Part shown: positions 8,552 through 17,415 of the stretch, in pieces | Layout of the letters: each line of letters opens with the position of its first letter | How positions within the stretch are numbered: position 1 is the stretch's first letter | From: an uncultured Gemmatimonadota bacterium | GTDB lineage: Bacteria > Gemmatimonadota > Gemmatimonadetes > Palauibacterales > Palauibacteraceae | NCBI GenBank assembly: GCA_913043255.1 | Contig: CAJWLK010000010.1 | Location: forward strand, 24,016-88,015 | DNA: 64,000 nt | Direction of reading: 5' to 3' | Translations under genes and position numbers: made by a program | Notes under the pieces: generated by a model | Seen by the model: only the letters and a program-made list of their open reading frames with translations | What the model was told of the DNA's origin: nothing | The model's database searches: none

Positions 8552-9633
8552 ACTGCTACGCTGATCGTTGTCGTAACCTTACATCTGCAATTTCGGCCAC
8601 CGGCTGTCAAGCGGCCATTCTCACGTATTGGGCGAATGTTCGTTACCTGTCTGGGTTCAGCGGATCTTCGGGTGTTTTGTGGGTTCCAGTGGCTGGAAAC
8701 CCTATTCTCATCACTGATTTTCGTTATGATGAACAGGCTAAGGGTGAGGTGGATAACTCGTTCGATATACGAATTGTCAGTGGAAGTTGGATCTCAAATA
8801 TCGAAGACATGGTTGCCTCCGCGAACGGGCCAGTAGCATTCGAGTCTGAGTATGTTACAGTCTCTGAGTACGAAGCTCTTAAGGAGGCATTCCCTCAACT
8901 CTCACTCGTTGCCAGTACGGATTTGGTTGGAAGACTCCGACGAATAAAAGATGCAAAAGAAATAGAGGGAATAAAGCACGCTATTACGACGGCAGAAGCC
9001 GCTCTTCAGAGAACACTGGCGGGTATTGATTGGACGGACAGCCCCAGTGAAAGGCGGGTCGCCGGCTACTTAGAGGCCGAACTTCGTGCAGGGGGATCCG
9101 AACACCTGCCGTTCGAAGTGATAGTGGCTTCAGGACCACGAACTTCACTTCCACATGCTACTCCCTCAGATCGTTGCGTGGTGTCCGGAGATTTACTTTT
9201 GATTGATTTTGGTGCGCGATTTCAAGGTTATTGCAGCGATATCACCCGAAACTTCGTCATTGGTTCTCCTCGAGATTGGCAGATCGCGCTTCATAACCAA
9301 GTGCTTGACGCCCACGAACAAGCATGTGCTGCTGTCGGGCCTGGAGTGTTGTGTCGGTTTGTGGACATGGTAGCTCGAGAAGCTTTGGTCGCTCACCAAG
9401 TCGATCAGTATTTCGGGCATAGTACGGGACATGGGATTGGTCTTGAGGTACATGAAAGTCCCAGTTTAGCTCAGCGTTCGGAACAGACCCTCGAAGTTGG
9501 AAATGTGGTGACGATAGAACCCGGAGTGTATCTTCCGGCGCGTGGTGGTGTACGAATTGAAGACGACATTCTTGTTGAACCGTCCGGTTTTCGTAGGATG
9601 ACCAGCTTATCGCGTGCGCTCATCGAATTGTGA
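8548..9633 (+). CDS. M24-family Xaa-Pro aminopeptidase
   Basis: 361-residue metallopeptidase, probably removing an N-terminal residue before proline. A creatinase-like N-domain spans about 1-130 and a pita-bread catalytic domain about 140-355. Metal ligands are recognisable: Asp220 and Asp231 (LIDFGARF...CSDITRNF), the His in GHSTGHGIG (about 290-298), Glu in VHESPS and Glu in RIEDDI. This pattern and size fit the PepP/PepQ-like enzymes usually found immediately before efp in many bacteria. The GTG start overlaps the aroQ stop. Cytoplasmic, no signal peptide. Exact peptide preference cannot be deduced. Confidence 0.9.
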   Translation: MNCYADRCRNLTSAISATGCQAAILTYWANVRYLSGFSGSSGVLWVPVAGNPILITDFRYDEQAKGEVDNSFDIRIVSGSWISNIEDMVASANGPVAFESEYVTVSEYEALKEAFPQLSLVASTDLVGRLRRIKDAKEIEGIKHAITTAEAALQRTLAGIDWTDSPSERRVAGYLEAELRAGGSEHLPFEVIVASGPRTSLPHATPSDRCVVSGDLLLIDFGARFQGYCSDITRNFVIGSPRDWQIALHNQVLDAHEQACAAVGPGVLCRFVDMVAREALVAHQVDQYFGHSTGHGIGLEVHESPSLAQRSEQTLEVGNVVTIEPGVYLPARGGVRIEDDILVEPSGFRRMTSLSRALIEL

Positions 9634-9713
9634 GTGGAAACTCTTCGTGACTTACCTGAGCGTCGGAGTGGGGCAGCTTGTGTTAATTGGACACAGCCAA
9701 TTTGATTATAACG

Positions 9714-10280
9714 ATGTCTGACACCTCAAATTTTCGAAACGGAATGGTCATAGAATTAGATGACACTCTCTATCAGATTACCTATTTTCAACATGTGAAG
9801 CCGGGTAAGGGGGGTGCGTTTGTGAGGACGAAACTGAAGGATGTGATGGCTGGAGGAATCACGGATAAGACTTTTCGTGCGGGCGAAAAGATCAAAGAGG
9901 TTCGGCTTGAACGGAGGCCTATACAGTATAGCTATACTGATGGCAACCTATTTTACTTTATGAGTCTGGAGACCTACGAACAGATTCCTCTGTCCAGGGA
10001 ACAGCTTGGGGAGGATCAACTCTTATATCTTCAGGAGAACATGGAGTGCCAAGGCTTGAACCGAGACGGTGTCGTACTTGCAGTCGAACTCCCACAGTTT
10101 GTTGAGTTAGAAATCGCTGAAACCGACCCTGGCGTGCGAGGTGATACAGCGCAGGGAGGGACTAAACCAGCTAAACTTGTGACAGGCGCAGTGGTACAGG
10201 TTCCCTTGTTTGTCGAGGAAGGCGAAATGATTCGAGTCGATCGCACTGAAGACAAGTATATTACGCGAGTGCATTCATGA
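9714..10280 (+). CDS. efp: Elongation factor P
   Basis: EF-P (188 residues) binds between P and E sites and relieves ribosome stalling at polyproline. The KOW-like N-domain, middle OB domain and C-terminal OB domain ending in DRTEDKYITRV are all present. The loop KPGKGGAF carries the conserved lysine at residue 32, the site modified by EpmA in gammaproteobacteria; no modification enzyme is encoded in this window. I chose the ATG at 9714 because SNFRNGMVIELDD then lies at the usual distance from the N-terminus. An upstream in-frame TTG at 9687 would add nine residues atypical of the family. It overlaps accB by four bases. Confidence 0.95.
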   Translation: MSDTSNFRNGMVIELDDTLYQITYFQHVKPGKGGAFVRTKLKDVMAGGITDKTFRAGEKIKEVRLERRPIQYSYTDGNLFYFMSLETYEQIPLSREQLGEDQLLYLQENMECQGLNRDGVVLAVELPQFVELEIAETDPGVRGDTAQGGTKPAKLVTGAVVQVPLFVEEGEMIRVDRTEDKYITRVHS

Positions 10281-10750
10281 ATGAAGAGCGTCACATTAAC
10301 TGGATAAAGCGACTGATAAAGCTGGTCGAGGATTCTGACATTGAATCACTAGAAGTGAGTCCTCTGACTAAGCGAGTTCGGATTCAAAAATCTGCGGATG
10401 TCCGGACAGGTACAACGTCCCACGCCGCTTCTGTCGCCTCTCATACTCAAGGCCCTGAATTGGCAGCACCGGCCTCCGGCACAGGGCTAGTAGTGACAGG
10501 GGACACCGATGTGTTTGAAGTGACGTCACCGATGGTAGGTACGTTCTATCGGGCCGCGGCTCCAGATGCCCCCCCCTTCGTATCGGTAGGAGACCACGTA
10601 GAGAAAGGTCAGACTCTATGTATTCTCGAGGCGATGAAGCTTATGAATGAGCTGGAGTCAGAGGTGTCTGGCGTGATAACGGAGATTGCGGCTGAGAACG
10701 CTGATCCTGTTGAGTTTGGTGCGCCTCTGTTCCGTATTGACCCCACTTAG
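10277..10750 (+). CDS. accB: Biotin carboxyl carrier protein of acetyl-CoA carboxylase
   Basis: 157-residue carrier subunit for malonyl-CoA synthesis. The C-terminal biotinyl domain (about 80-157) contains the thumb region and the biotinylation site EAMKLM with Lys121. Its N-terminal 35 residues form the usual dimerisation helix ([18 protein letters not shown]), and an Ala/Ser/Thr-rich linker connects them. The ATG overlaps the efp stop (ATGA). accC starts 20 bases downstream, so carrier and carboxylase are made together; the carboxyltransferase genes are not in the window. Confidence 0.96.
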   Translation: MNEERHINWIKRLIKLVEDSDIESLEVSPLTKRVRIQKSADVRTGTTSHAASVASHTQGPELAAPASGTGLVVTGDTDVFEVTSPMVGTFYRAAAPDAPPFVSVGDHVEKGQTLCILEAMKLMNELESEVSGVITEIAAENADPVEFGAPLFRIDPT

Positions 10751-10770
10751 GACTGACCGAGCCCTCCACC

Positions 10771-12114
10771 TTGTTCCGTAAGATCCTCATCGCCAACCGG
10801 GGCGAAATTGCACTTCGAGTAATACGCGCGTGTCGAGAACTTGACATCCGAACAGTTGCTGTGCATTCACAGGCAGATCAAGACTCTCTCCACGTCCGCT
10901 TTTCCGACGAACACATCTGCATAGGAGAGCCGCCCAGTAAAGACAGCTATCTTAACGTGTCTAGAATTTTGGCGGCCGCTGAGATTACGGGTGCCGACGC
11001 TGTGCACCCCGGTTATGGTTTCTTAGCAGAGAACGCACAGTTTGCGGAAATCTGCGAACGTTCGGGATTGGTATTCATTGGTCCCACGCCAGGGCAAATT
11101 CAACGCATGGGACAGAAGGCAGAGGCGCGTCTCACAATGATTGAGGCTGGCGTGCCGGTCATACCAGGGTCAGATGGGCCCACAGAAGATGAGGATATGG
11201 CATTGGAAGAAGCACGCCGTATCGGTTATCCCGTCATGATTAAGGCAGCGGCCGGAGGCGGTGGGAAAGGTATGCGGGCGGCGTTCAACGACGATGAACT
11301 GAAACGTGGTTTTTCCGTTGCACGTAATGAGGCTGAGGTGAATTTTGGCGACTCCACGGTCTATCTGGAAAAGCTTATCGATGAACCCCGACACGTCGAA
11401 ATCCAGCTCATAGGTGATCGTCACGGCCAAATTGTTCATCTCGGGGAGCGTGATTGCTCAATTCAACGCCGACACCAGAAACTAGTTGAGGAAGCACCCA
11501 GTCCGGCGGTTACCCCCGAGATGAGACAGGCTATGGGAGAGGCCGCGATCCGCGGCGCTGAGGCCATCTCGTACCATGGTGTGGGTACCGTAGAGTTCCT
11601 GGTTGATGCCGACGACGAATTTTATTTTATGGAAATGAACACGCGCATTCAGGTTGAACACCCGGTTACTGAGCTTGTTACAGATACAGACCTCATTAAA
11701 GAACAGATTCGTGTGGCAGCAGGGGAGAAACTTGGTTTGGAAGCGATCCCCACCTTACGAGGCCACGCAATTGAATGCCGCATTAATGCGGAAGATCCGG
11801 ATCACGGTTTCCGTCCGTCACCTGGCGCGATCACATCCTTTCATGCGCCTGGGGGGCCTGGGGTCCGTGTCGACACACACATTTACGCTGGATACGTCGT
11901 ACCACCCTATTACGACTCGTTGTTGGCAAAGCTCATTGTAAGTGGAAAGACGAGAGAAGAGGCACGTATCCGTGCCTACCATGCTCTCGAAGAGTTTGTG
12001 ATTGAGGGTGTACATACGACGATACCATTCCTCCGTAAGGTTTTAGCTCACCAAGACTTCGTATCGGGGGATTTCAATACGGGTTTTGTCGAACAATTCC
12101 TGACGCGTAGATGA
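10771..12114 (+). CDS. accC: Biotin carboxylase subunit of acetyl-CoA carboxylase
   Basis: 447-residue ATP-grasp enzyme that carboxylates biotin on AccB using bicarbonate. The N-terminal signature [17 protein letters not shown], the [10 protein letters not shown] motif, the glycine-rich ATP loop [11 protein letters not shown], the catalytic [14 protein letters not shown] and [16 protein letters not shown] are all intact. The length equals that of stand-alone AccC. It starts at TTG (10771), giving the conserved N-terminus; no ATG is available nearby. The comB-like gene follows after 12 bases. Confidence 0.97.
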   Translation: MFRKILIANRGEIALRVIRACRELDIRTVAVHSQADQDSLHVRFSDEHICIGEPPSKDSYLNVSRILAAAEITGADAVHPGYGFLAENAQFAEICERSGLVFIGPTPGQIQRMGQKAEARLTMIEAGVPVIPGSDGPTEDEDMALEEARRIGYPVMIKAAAGGGGKGMRAAFNDDELKRGFSVARNEAEVNFGDSTVYLEKLIDEPRHVEIQLIGDRHGQIVHLGERDCSIQRRHQKLVEEAPSPAVTPEMRQAMGEAAIRGAEAISYHGVGTVEFLVDADDEFYFMEMNTRIQVEHPVTELVTDTDLIKEQIRVAAGEKLGLEAIPTLRGHAIECRINAEDPDHGFRPSPGAITSFHAPGGPGVRVDTHIYAGYVVPPYYDSLLAKLIVSGKTREEARIRAYHALEEFVIEGVHTTIPFLRKVLAHQDFVSGDFNTGFVEQFLTRR

Positions 12115-12126
12115 GTCCGAAAATTT

Positions 12127-12879
12127 ATGGATTCTCTCGAAGTACTATGGCTTCCGCAGGAGCTAGCCCCGAGTTCAATTGCTGACAGCAGGGTAGTGGT
12201 CATCGATGTTATTCGTGCCACTACCAGTATGACGACAGCACTAGCAGCTGGAGGTCAACAAGTGATCCCCACCGGTTCGGTCGCAGCCGCCCGAGCCACC
12301 GCAGATCGAATTAGGGGATCTCTACTCTGTGGTGAACGAAACGGACTCCCGCCCAAGGGGTTTGACCTTGGAAATTCGCCCCGTTCATTCATCTCAGAAC
12401 TAGTAGCTGGTGAATCGATGATTTTTACAACGACGAATGGAACTGCGGCTATAGAAATGGTTATAGACGCACGTGAGTTACGGATTGCTTGTTTTAGGAA
12501 CGTCAGTGCGGTAGCACGGGTTCTATCCGACGCTACGGACACCAAGAGTACCCCGATCATCATCATCTGCGCTGGTCGTAATGGACGAATTGGCATGGAC
12601 GACGCATGGTGTGCGGGCCATCTTGTGGAGCGGATACTAAAGCGGTCGCCGAGTCTCGAACTTGGGGATGGGGCTCAAGCTGCATACACTTTTGCTGCTA
12701 GCCTTGGAAGACCAACGCCGGAGAGCTTGGCGAAGACTGATGCTGGTCGTGCGTTGTGCGATCTGGGCTTGGATGAAGATCTGGGGCACTGCGCTAAAGT
12801 CGACGACTTGTCCGTCGTGCCGATATGGTGCGATGGCGCATTTGTGAAGGGTGGGGAGGAGGGCGCTGATGCTGGATGA
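12127..12879 (+). CDS. ComB-family 2-phosphosulfolactate phosphatase homologue
   Basis: 250-residue member of the ComB family, named for the phosphatase that makes sulfolactate from phosphosulfolactate in coenzyme M synthesis. Family landmarks are VVIDVIRATTSM (about 25-36), the LCGERNGLPPKGFDLGNSP block (about 67-85), FTTTNGTAA, and ICAGRNGRIGMDDAWCAG. In bacteria without coenzyme M the physiological substrate is usually unknown, so the activity here is inferred only at family level. It lies between accC and ftsK; its C-terminal 11 bases overlap the ftsK start at 12869. Confidence 0.82.
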   Translation: MDSLEVLWLPQELAPSSIADSRVVVIDVIRATTSMTTALAAGGQQVIPTGSVAAARATADRIRGSLLCGERNGLPPKGFDLGNSPRSFISELVAGESMIFTTTNGTAAIEMVIDARELRIACFRNVSAVARVLSDATDTKSTPIIIICAGRNGRIGMDDAWCAGHLVERILKRSPSLELGDGAQAAYTFAASLGRPTPESLAKTDAGRALCDLGLDEDLGHCAKVDDLSVVPIWCDGAFVKGGEEGADAG

Positions 12880-15202
12880 ACGACAGCGACGTGAGGCACT
12901 GGGTGTCGGGCTCATTGTGCTCGGTCTTCTTGTAGGCCTTGCCCTTGTCTCGCCCGAAGTGACTGATGGTCGCAACTGGATTGGTCCCTTTGGGGATCTG
13001 TTGCATCGAAATCTTAGCTTTGTGTTCGGACCGCTGTCTCCCTTACTGGCCGTCTCAGCCTTCGTGTGGGGAACACATTTCCTCGGGTGGGCCGATCGTG
13101 GTCGGGCTCTGCGTGCTTCGTTGCTCCCCGCTGGACTACTTTTGGTTTTACCCACGTTATTGTGGATTGTATTTGCACGAGACGGAGTGACAACCCCTGA
13201 CACCGGTTGGCTGGCTGTCACCATTGGTTCCATGCTTCAAGCCGCGTTCGGCTGGTTAGGTGCTCTGCTAATCACCATATCAGCCTTGCTCATGACTCTT
13301 GTACTCACGCTTGGTTGGTCACTTACACAGACTGTCGTTGGCAGTGGAAGAATGGCTAAACGCAGCATCAGCGTCGGCGGTGAATTGGTTGCCAAATGGA
13401 AACCAATTCACATGGGGCGTCGGGCACTGAGTAAAATTGTTGCGCTTATTCGGGCACTCATGGCCTGGAACCGAACCGAATCTGTCGAAACCACACCGTG
13501 GGAGCAGGTTGTTCAGGAGCCTGAACCGAATGTTTTTGAAGAGTTGGTCAATGAAGAGGACATAGAGCCGAAAGCTACGAAGAATAAAAATCGCAAACCA
13601 AAGGCTACTAAGTCTGATATTGAGGAAGAACAAGAAGTTTCTTCGGAACCGAAGCTAAAAGATCTGGGAGACTTGGATCAGACGGCGTTGCCACCACTCG
13701 AACTCCTCGATGAACCGAGCCGGGGCAGCGGTAGTATTGGTGTGCGGGATCTGGAACGGCTCGGGGATGTGCTGATTGATAAATTGGCAACATTTCGGAT
13801 TGCCGGTGAGATAGGAGGCTGGACGACAGGTCCAGTCGTCACACAGTTCGAAGTTATTCCTGCGCCCGGTGTCAAGGTTGGATCGATCTCAGCACGAGCT
13901 GATGATCTCGCACTTGCCCTTAAAGCTGATTCTGTTCGAATTGTGGCACCGATTCCAGGAAAAGGGGCTGTTGGGGTCGAAGTCCCGAACCCTGCGCCGG
14001 AGATGGTTCAACTTCGTGAGGTACTTGAGAGTCGAGCCTACCGCCGTACTGGAGTGGCTCTCCCACTTGCTTTGGGTCGAGATCTTTCCGGCCAGCCCTA
14101 CTGTACTGATCTGGTTCGCATGCCGCACCTGTTGATTGCAGGGCAGACTGGATCAGGTAAATCGGTTTGTATAAACGCTCTTATCACAAGTCTTATTTGT
14201 CGTTATACCCCTGCCGAACTCCGGCTTTTGATGGTGGACCCCAAGATGGTAGAACTTTCCGTCTATGGCGATTTGCCTCATCTGCGTCATCCGGTGATTA
14301 CGGATAACGATGAAGCTGCGTCGGTCCTCAAATGGGCCGTATACGAAATGAAACGCCGGTTCGGGCTGTTGTCGTCCAACGGTTGCCGCAACCTGGGCGA
14401 GTTTAACGAACGTGTGCTCGGAGACCGAGATCTTTTTCTGCCAAAGCGTGGTTCGGACGATATCCCACCACCTTACGAAGAAGGGCCGTTACCCTACGTA
14501 GTACTAGTGATTGATGAGTTGGCAGATCTAATGATGACTGTTCAATCAGAAGTTGAAACCCCCTTGGCAATGTTAGCACAGAAGGCGCGTGCCGTCGGCA
14601 TTCACCTGCTGATCGCGACTCAACGACCATCCGTCAACGTGTTGACGGGTCTTATTAAGGCTAATATCCCGAGTCGGATCGCATTCCGTGTGGCGTCAAA
14701 GATTGATAGCAGGACAATCTTGGATCAGAACGGGGCGGAAAGCCTCCTCGGAAATGGCGACATGCTATTTCTGCCTCCAGGCAAGTCAAATGCGGTACGG
14801 ATTCAGGGGGCTTTTGTTTCCTCGGGAGAGACTGAGCGCTTCTTGGATTGGTACCGTGAACAAGCCAAATTGATGGAAGTTGCTGCCGAAGCCACTCAGG
14901 AAGAGCCGGATATCCTCAATGTGGTCAAAGAGATCGAGGAGGCCGAGTCGGGGGCCGGTATGTCTGGCAATGCGCTTGACGATCGGGATCAATTATTCCG
15001 ACAGGCGGCCGAGATAGTGATTACGAATTCTGCGGGTTCCACGAGTCTCCTCCAACGGCGCTTGAAAATCGGATACGGACGTGCGGCTAGAATCATCGAT
15101 CAACTGCACTTGGCCGGCGTGGTTGGGCCCGCTGAAGGTTCAAAGCCTCGCGAGGTTTTAGTATCGCTTACCGATCTAGATGAAGCTCTACTAGACGAGT
15201 GA
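12869..15202 (+). CDS. ftsK: DNA translocase FtsK/SpoIIIE
   Basis: 777-residue septal DNA pump that clears and aligns chromosome termini at division. About four transmembrane helices lie in the first 165 residues, then a charged linker rich in Glu/Lys (about 215-285). The alpha/beta motor has Walker A GQTGSGKSV with Lys431 and Walker B LVIDELADLMM, plus LLIATQRPSVNVLTG. The C-terminal gamma winged helix (SLLQRRLKIGYGRAARIIDQL) would read polar guide sequences. The ATG at 12869 has a strong GGGGAGGAGG site six bases upstream; a GTG at 12851 lies within that site and was not used. It overlaps the comB-like stop, and lolA follows four bases after it. Confidence 0.95.
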   Translation: MLDERQRREALGVGLIVLGLLVGLALVSPEVTDGRNWIGPFGDLLHRNLSFVFGPLSPLLAVSAFVWGTHFLGWADRGRALRASLLPAGLLLVLPTLLWIVFARDGVTTPDTGWLAVTIGSMLQAAFGWLGALLITISALLMTLVLTLGWSLTQTVVGSGRMAKRSISVGGELVAKWKPIHMGRRALSKIVALIRALMAWNRTESVETTPWEQVVQEPEPNVFEELVNEEDIEPKATKNKNRKPKATKSDIEEEQEVSSEPKLKDLGDLDQTALPPLELLDEPSRGSGSIGVRDLERLGDVLIDKLATFRIAGEIGGWTTGPVVTQFEVIPAPGVKVGSISARADDLALALKADSVRIVAPIPGKGAVGVEVPNPAPEMVQLREVLESRAYRRTGVALPLALGRDLSGQPYCTDLVRMPHLLIAGQTGSGKSVCINALITSLICRYTPAELRLLMVDPKMVELSVYGDLPHLRHPVITDNDEAASVLKWAVYEMKRRFGLLSSNGCRNLGEFNERVLGDRDLFLPKRGSDDIPPPYEEGPLPYVVLVIDELADLMMTVQSEVETPLAMLAQKARAVGIHLLIATQRPSVNVLTGLIKANIPSRIAFRVASKIDSRTILDQNGAESLLGNGDMLFLPPGKSNAVRIQGAFVSSGETERFLDWYREQAKLMEVAAEATQEEPDILNVVKEIEEAESGAGMSGNALDDRDQLFRQAAEIVITNSAGSTSLLQRRLKIGYGRAARIIDQLHLAGVVGPAEGSKPREVLVSLTDLDEALLDE

Positions 15203-15206
15203 TCTA

Positions 15207-16013
15207 ATGAGGCGCGTAAGTCGATTGCCCCGGCACAGGTGTCGAGGTCTGTGTAATTCTCCGGCAGTGTTCTTGCTCTTTATGGGGCTGTTCATTGGTG
15301 CTGGCGCTTCCCGACCGGAGGCTAATGCTGACGCTTCCTTTGAGATTGATAAGATGTCAACGACTAGGAGTGGCCCTGCACTGACTCGGCGACATAACCA
15401 AGAGATCGATGTGGACTCGTTATTAGCAGATGCCGATGTTAAGTACGCTAGTCTGGGTTCACTCCGAGCCGAATTCGTGCAGCGTATCGATGTCCCACTC
15501 CTTAATCGCAGCAAAGAAGGACGAGGGGTCTGGTCACAGCGCGGTCGCGGGAATTTTCGGATGGATTTCGATGATCCCCCGGACGACATTCTGATTGCTG
15601 ACGGAACTTGCCTCTGGCAGTTTGAGCCATCTGTTCGGCCTGACCAAGTTGTCAGCTCAGCGCTTGGTTACGGCGTAGAGGTTGGTAGTGTGGACATTTT
15701 GGGCCGACTTTTGTCCGAAGCTCGCATAAACTACACGGGTTCATACATGGGCTTGGAAGATGTCGCTGGTGTTTCCACACACCTCGTGTCGCTAACTCCG
15801 AAAGGTCCTTCGCGGCATCTCAATGTGATCGTTTGGATTGCACACTCGGATGGCTTAGTGAGACGGTTCCAGATTCAAGAAGAGAATGAGACTGTTCGCA
15901 CAGTTACGTTATCAAACTTGGAACCTGAAATTGTGTTGGCAGATTCGCTATTTCAGTTCAACCGTCCATCCGACGCCACAATTTTCTCGACCGATGAGCA
16001 ATGTGGGCAATGA
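15207..16013 (+). CDS. lolA: LolA-like periplasmic lipoprotein carrier
   Basis: 268-residue exported protein that would ferry lipoproteins from LolCDE to the outer membrane. An N-terminal hydrophobic segment (about 18-38) is followed by the LolA fold: LGSLRAEFVQRI, the VWSQRGRGNFRMDFDDPPDDILIADG block, and the LGRLLSE helix. The last third keeps the beta-strand pattern (LVRRFQIQEENETVRTVTLSNLEPE). The N-terminus before the fold is longer than usual, so processing may occur after residue 38 or later. It is placed directly behind ftsK, an order I have met in related phyla. Lipoproteins made by Lnt (17412) would be its cargo. Confidence 0.82.
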   Translation: MRRVSRLPRHRCRGLCNSPAVFLLFMGLFIGAGASRPEANADASFEIDKMSTTRSGPALTRRHNQEIDVDSLLADADVKYASLGSLRAEFVQRIDVPLLNRSKEGRGVWSQRGRGNFRMDFDDPPDDILIADGTCLWQFEPSVRPDQVVSSALGYGVEVGSVDILGRLLSEARINYTGSYMGLEDVAGVSTHLVSLTPKGPSRHLNVIVWIAHSDGLVRRFQIQEENETVRTVTLSNLEPEIVLADSLFQFNRPSDATIFSTDEQCGQ

Positions 16014-16110
16014 TGCTCAGCAATTCTGTGAGATGGGTGTCACTGATTCCGATGGAGCACCTTGGTGATCAGTGATAAAACCTTTTTCCATTCGACGGCA
16101 CGGTAGGCTC

Positions 16111-17415
16111 GTGAGTCAAAAGGTTACACGTACTTCCGACCTAGTGAATCGGGCACGGTGTGTGATGCCGGGAGGTGTGAATTCTCCGGTTCGCGCGTTT
16201 CGTTCTGTTGGGCTCGACCCTCTCTTCATCTCACGAGGAGAGGGCTCCCGGATTTTCGATATCGATGACCGTGGGTACATAGATTACGTCCTGTCATGGG
16301 GCCCGCTAATCCTCGGGCATGCTCACCCACGAGTCACTTCAGCGGTAACGGAGGCGGCTTCTGAAGGTATGAGTTTTGGGGCCTGCCATGAGCGGGAAGT
16401 TGAACTGGCCGAGCGCGTTGTCGAGTGGGTCCCAGGTCTAGAAATGGTCCGTTTTGTGAATAGTGGGACCGAAGCGACAATGTCCGCGATTCGGCTTGCG
16501 CGCGCCGCGACAGGCCGAAACCTGATTCTTAAGTTTGAGGGTTGCTACCATGGTCATGCAGATTCTTTTCTGGTGGCTGCCGGCTCAGGTGTTGCAACGC
16601 TCGCTCTTCCCGACTCCCCGGGTGTTCCTGAAGTCGTTTCTGCGCTTACCGTAGTAGTGCCCTACAACGATTGCGAAGCAGTGGAAGCCGCTTTTAAGCG
16701 ACATCGCGGACAAATCGCAGCAGTTATCGTTGAGCCGGTAATCGGGAATGCAGGCCTGATCTTACCAAGAGATGGCTTTTTGGCTGCCTTGCGAGAGTCC
16801 TGCACGAGGGAAGGAACACTTTTGATTTTTGATGAAGTAATGACTGGATTTCGGGTGGCACGGGGAGGTGCTCAAGAAAAATTTGGGATCGTGCCCGACC
16901 TGACTGCCCTAGGTAAAGTGGTTGGTGGTGGTTTGCCCGTCGCGGCCTATGGGGGGAGCCGAGATTTGTTAGAGTGGATTGCACCGACTGGGCCAGTATA
17001 CCAGGCAGGGACGCTATCCGGGAATCCGTTGGGTATGGCTGCAGGGCTAGCACAGCTTGAAGAGCTTGAACGGACAGATCCTTTCACGAATCTTGAAATC
17101 ATCGCAAACCAGCTGGTCAAACGTATTCTGGATGCCGCGGAGAAACGGAATATCCCTGCATGTGGGCACGCGATTGGTTCAATGTGGGGTGTGTTCTTTA
17201 CCAATGGACCTGTGCACAACTTCACAGACGCACAGGCTGCGGACCTCGAACTCTTTCGTCGCTACTACCAATCATGTCTTGACGATGGTGTGTTTTTCGC
17301 GCCGTCGGCGTTTGAGGTGGGCTTTGTCTCGACGGCTCATACGGAAAGTGATCTTGAAGAGACTGTGGGGGTGGCTGAGTGTGCACTCGATGCTGCCTTG
17401 GAGAATGCCGAGTGA
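16111..17415 (+). CDS. hemL: Glutamate-1-semialdehyde 2,1-aminomutase
   Basis: PLP enzyme of the C5 haem pathway, converting glutamate-1-semialdehyde to 5-aminolevulinate. The start GGVNSPVRAFRSVG, the gating loop and SGTEATMSAIRLAR, FEGCYHGHADSFLV and FDEVMTGFRVA are diagnostic. The PLP lysine is Lys269 in LGKVVGGGLPV. With GTG 16111 the protein has 434 residues, matching the family. A GTG at 16072 would add 13 basic residues and cannot be excluded. Haem made by this pathway would be needed for the five-haem cytochrome at 50721. It overlaps lnt by four bases. Confidence 0.96.
   Translation: MSQKVTRTSDLVNRARCVMPGGVNSPVRAFRSVGLDPLFISRGEGSRIFDIDDRGYIDYVLSWGPLILGHAHPRVTSAVTEAASEGMSFGACHEREVELAERVVEWVPGLEMVRFVNSGTEATMSAIRLARAATGRNLILKFEGCYHGHADSFLVAAGSGVATLALPDSPGVPEVVSALTVVVPYNDCEAVEAAFKRHRGQIAAVIVEPVIGNAGLILPRDGFLAALRESCTREGTLLIFDEVMTGFRVARGGAQEKFGIVPDLTALGKVVGGGLPVAAYGGSRDLLEWIAPTGPVYQAGTLSGNPLGMAAGLAQLEELERTDPFTNLEIIANQLVKRILDAAEKRNIPACGHAIGSMWGVFFTNGPVHNFTDAQAADLELFRRYYQSCLDDGVFFAPSAFEVGFVSTAHTESDLEETVGVAECALDAALENAE

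Noticed and set aside
12637..13233. A 198-codon reverse-strand frame across the comB/ftsK junction
   Set aside because: It is antisense to two well-supported genes, of low-complexity Pro/Ser/Arg composition, and has no recognised family.
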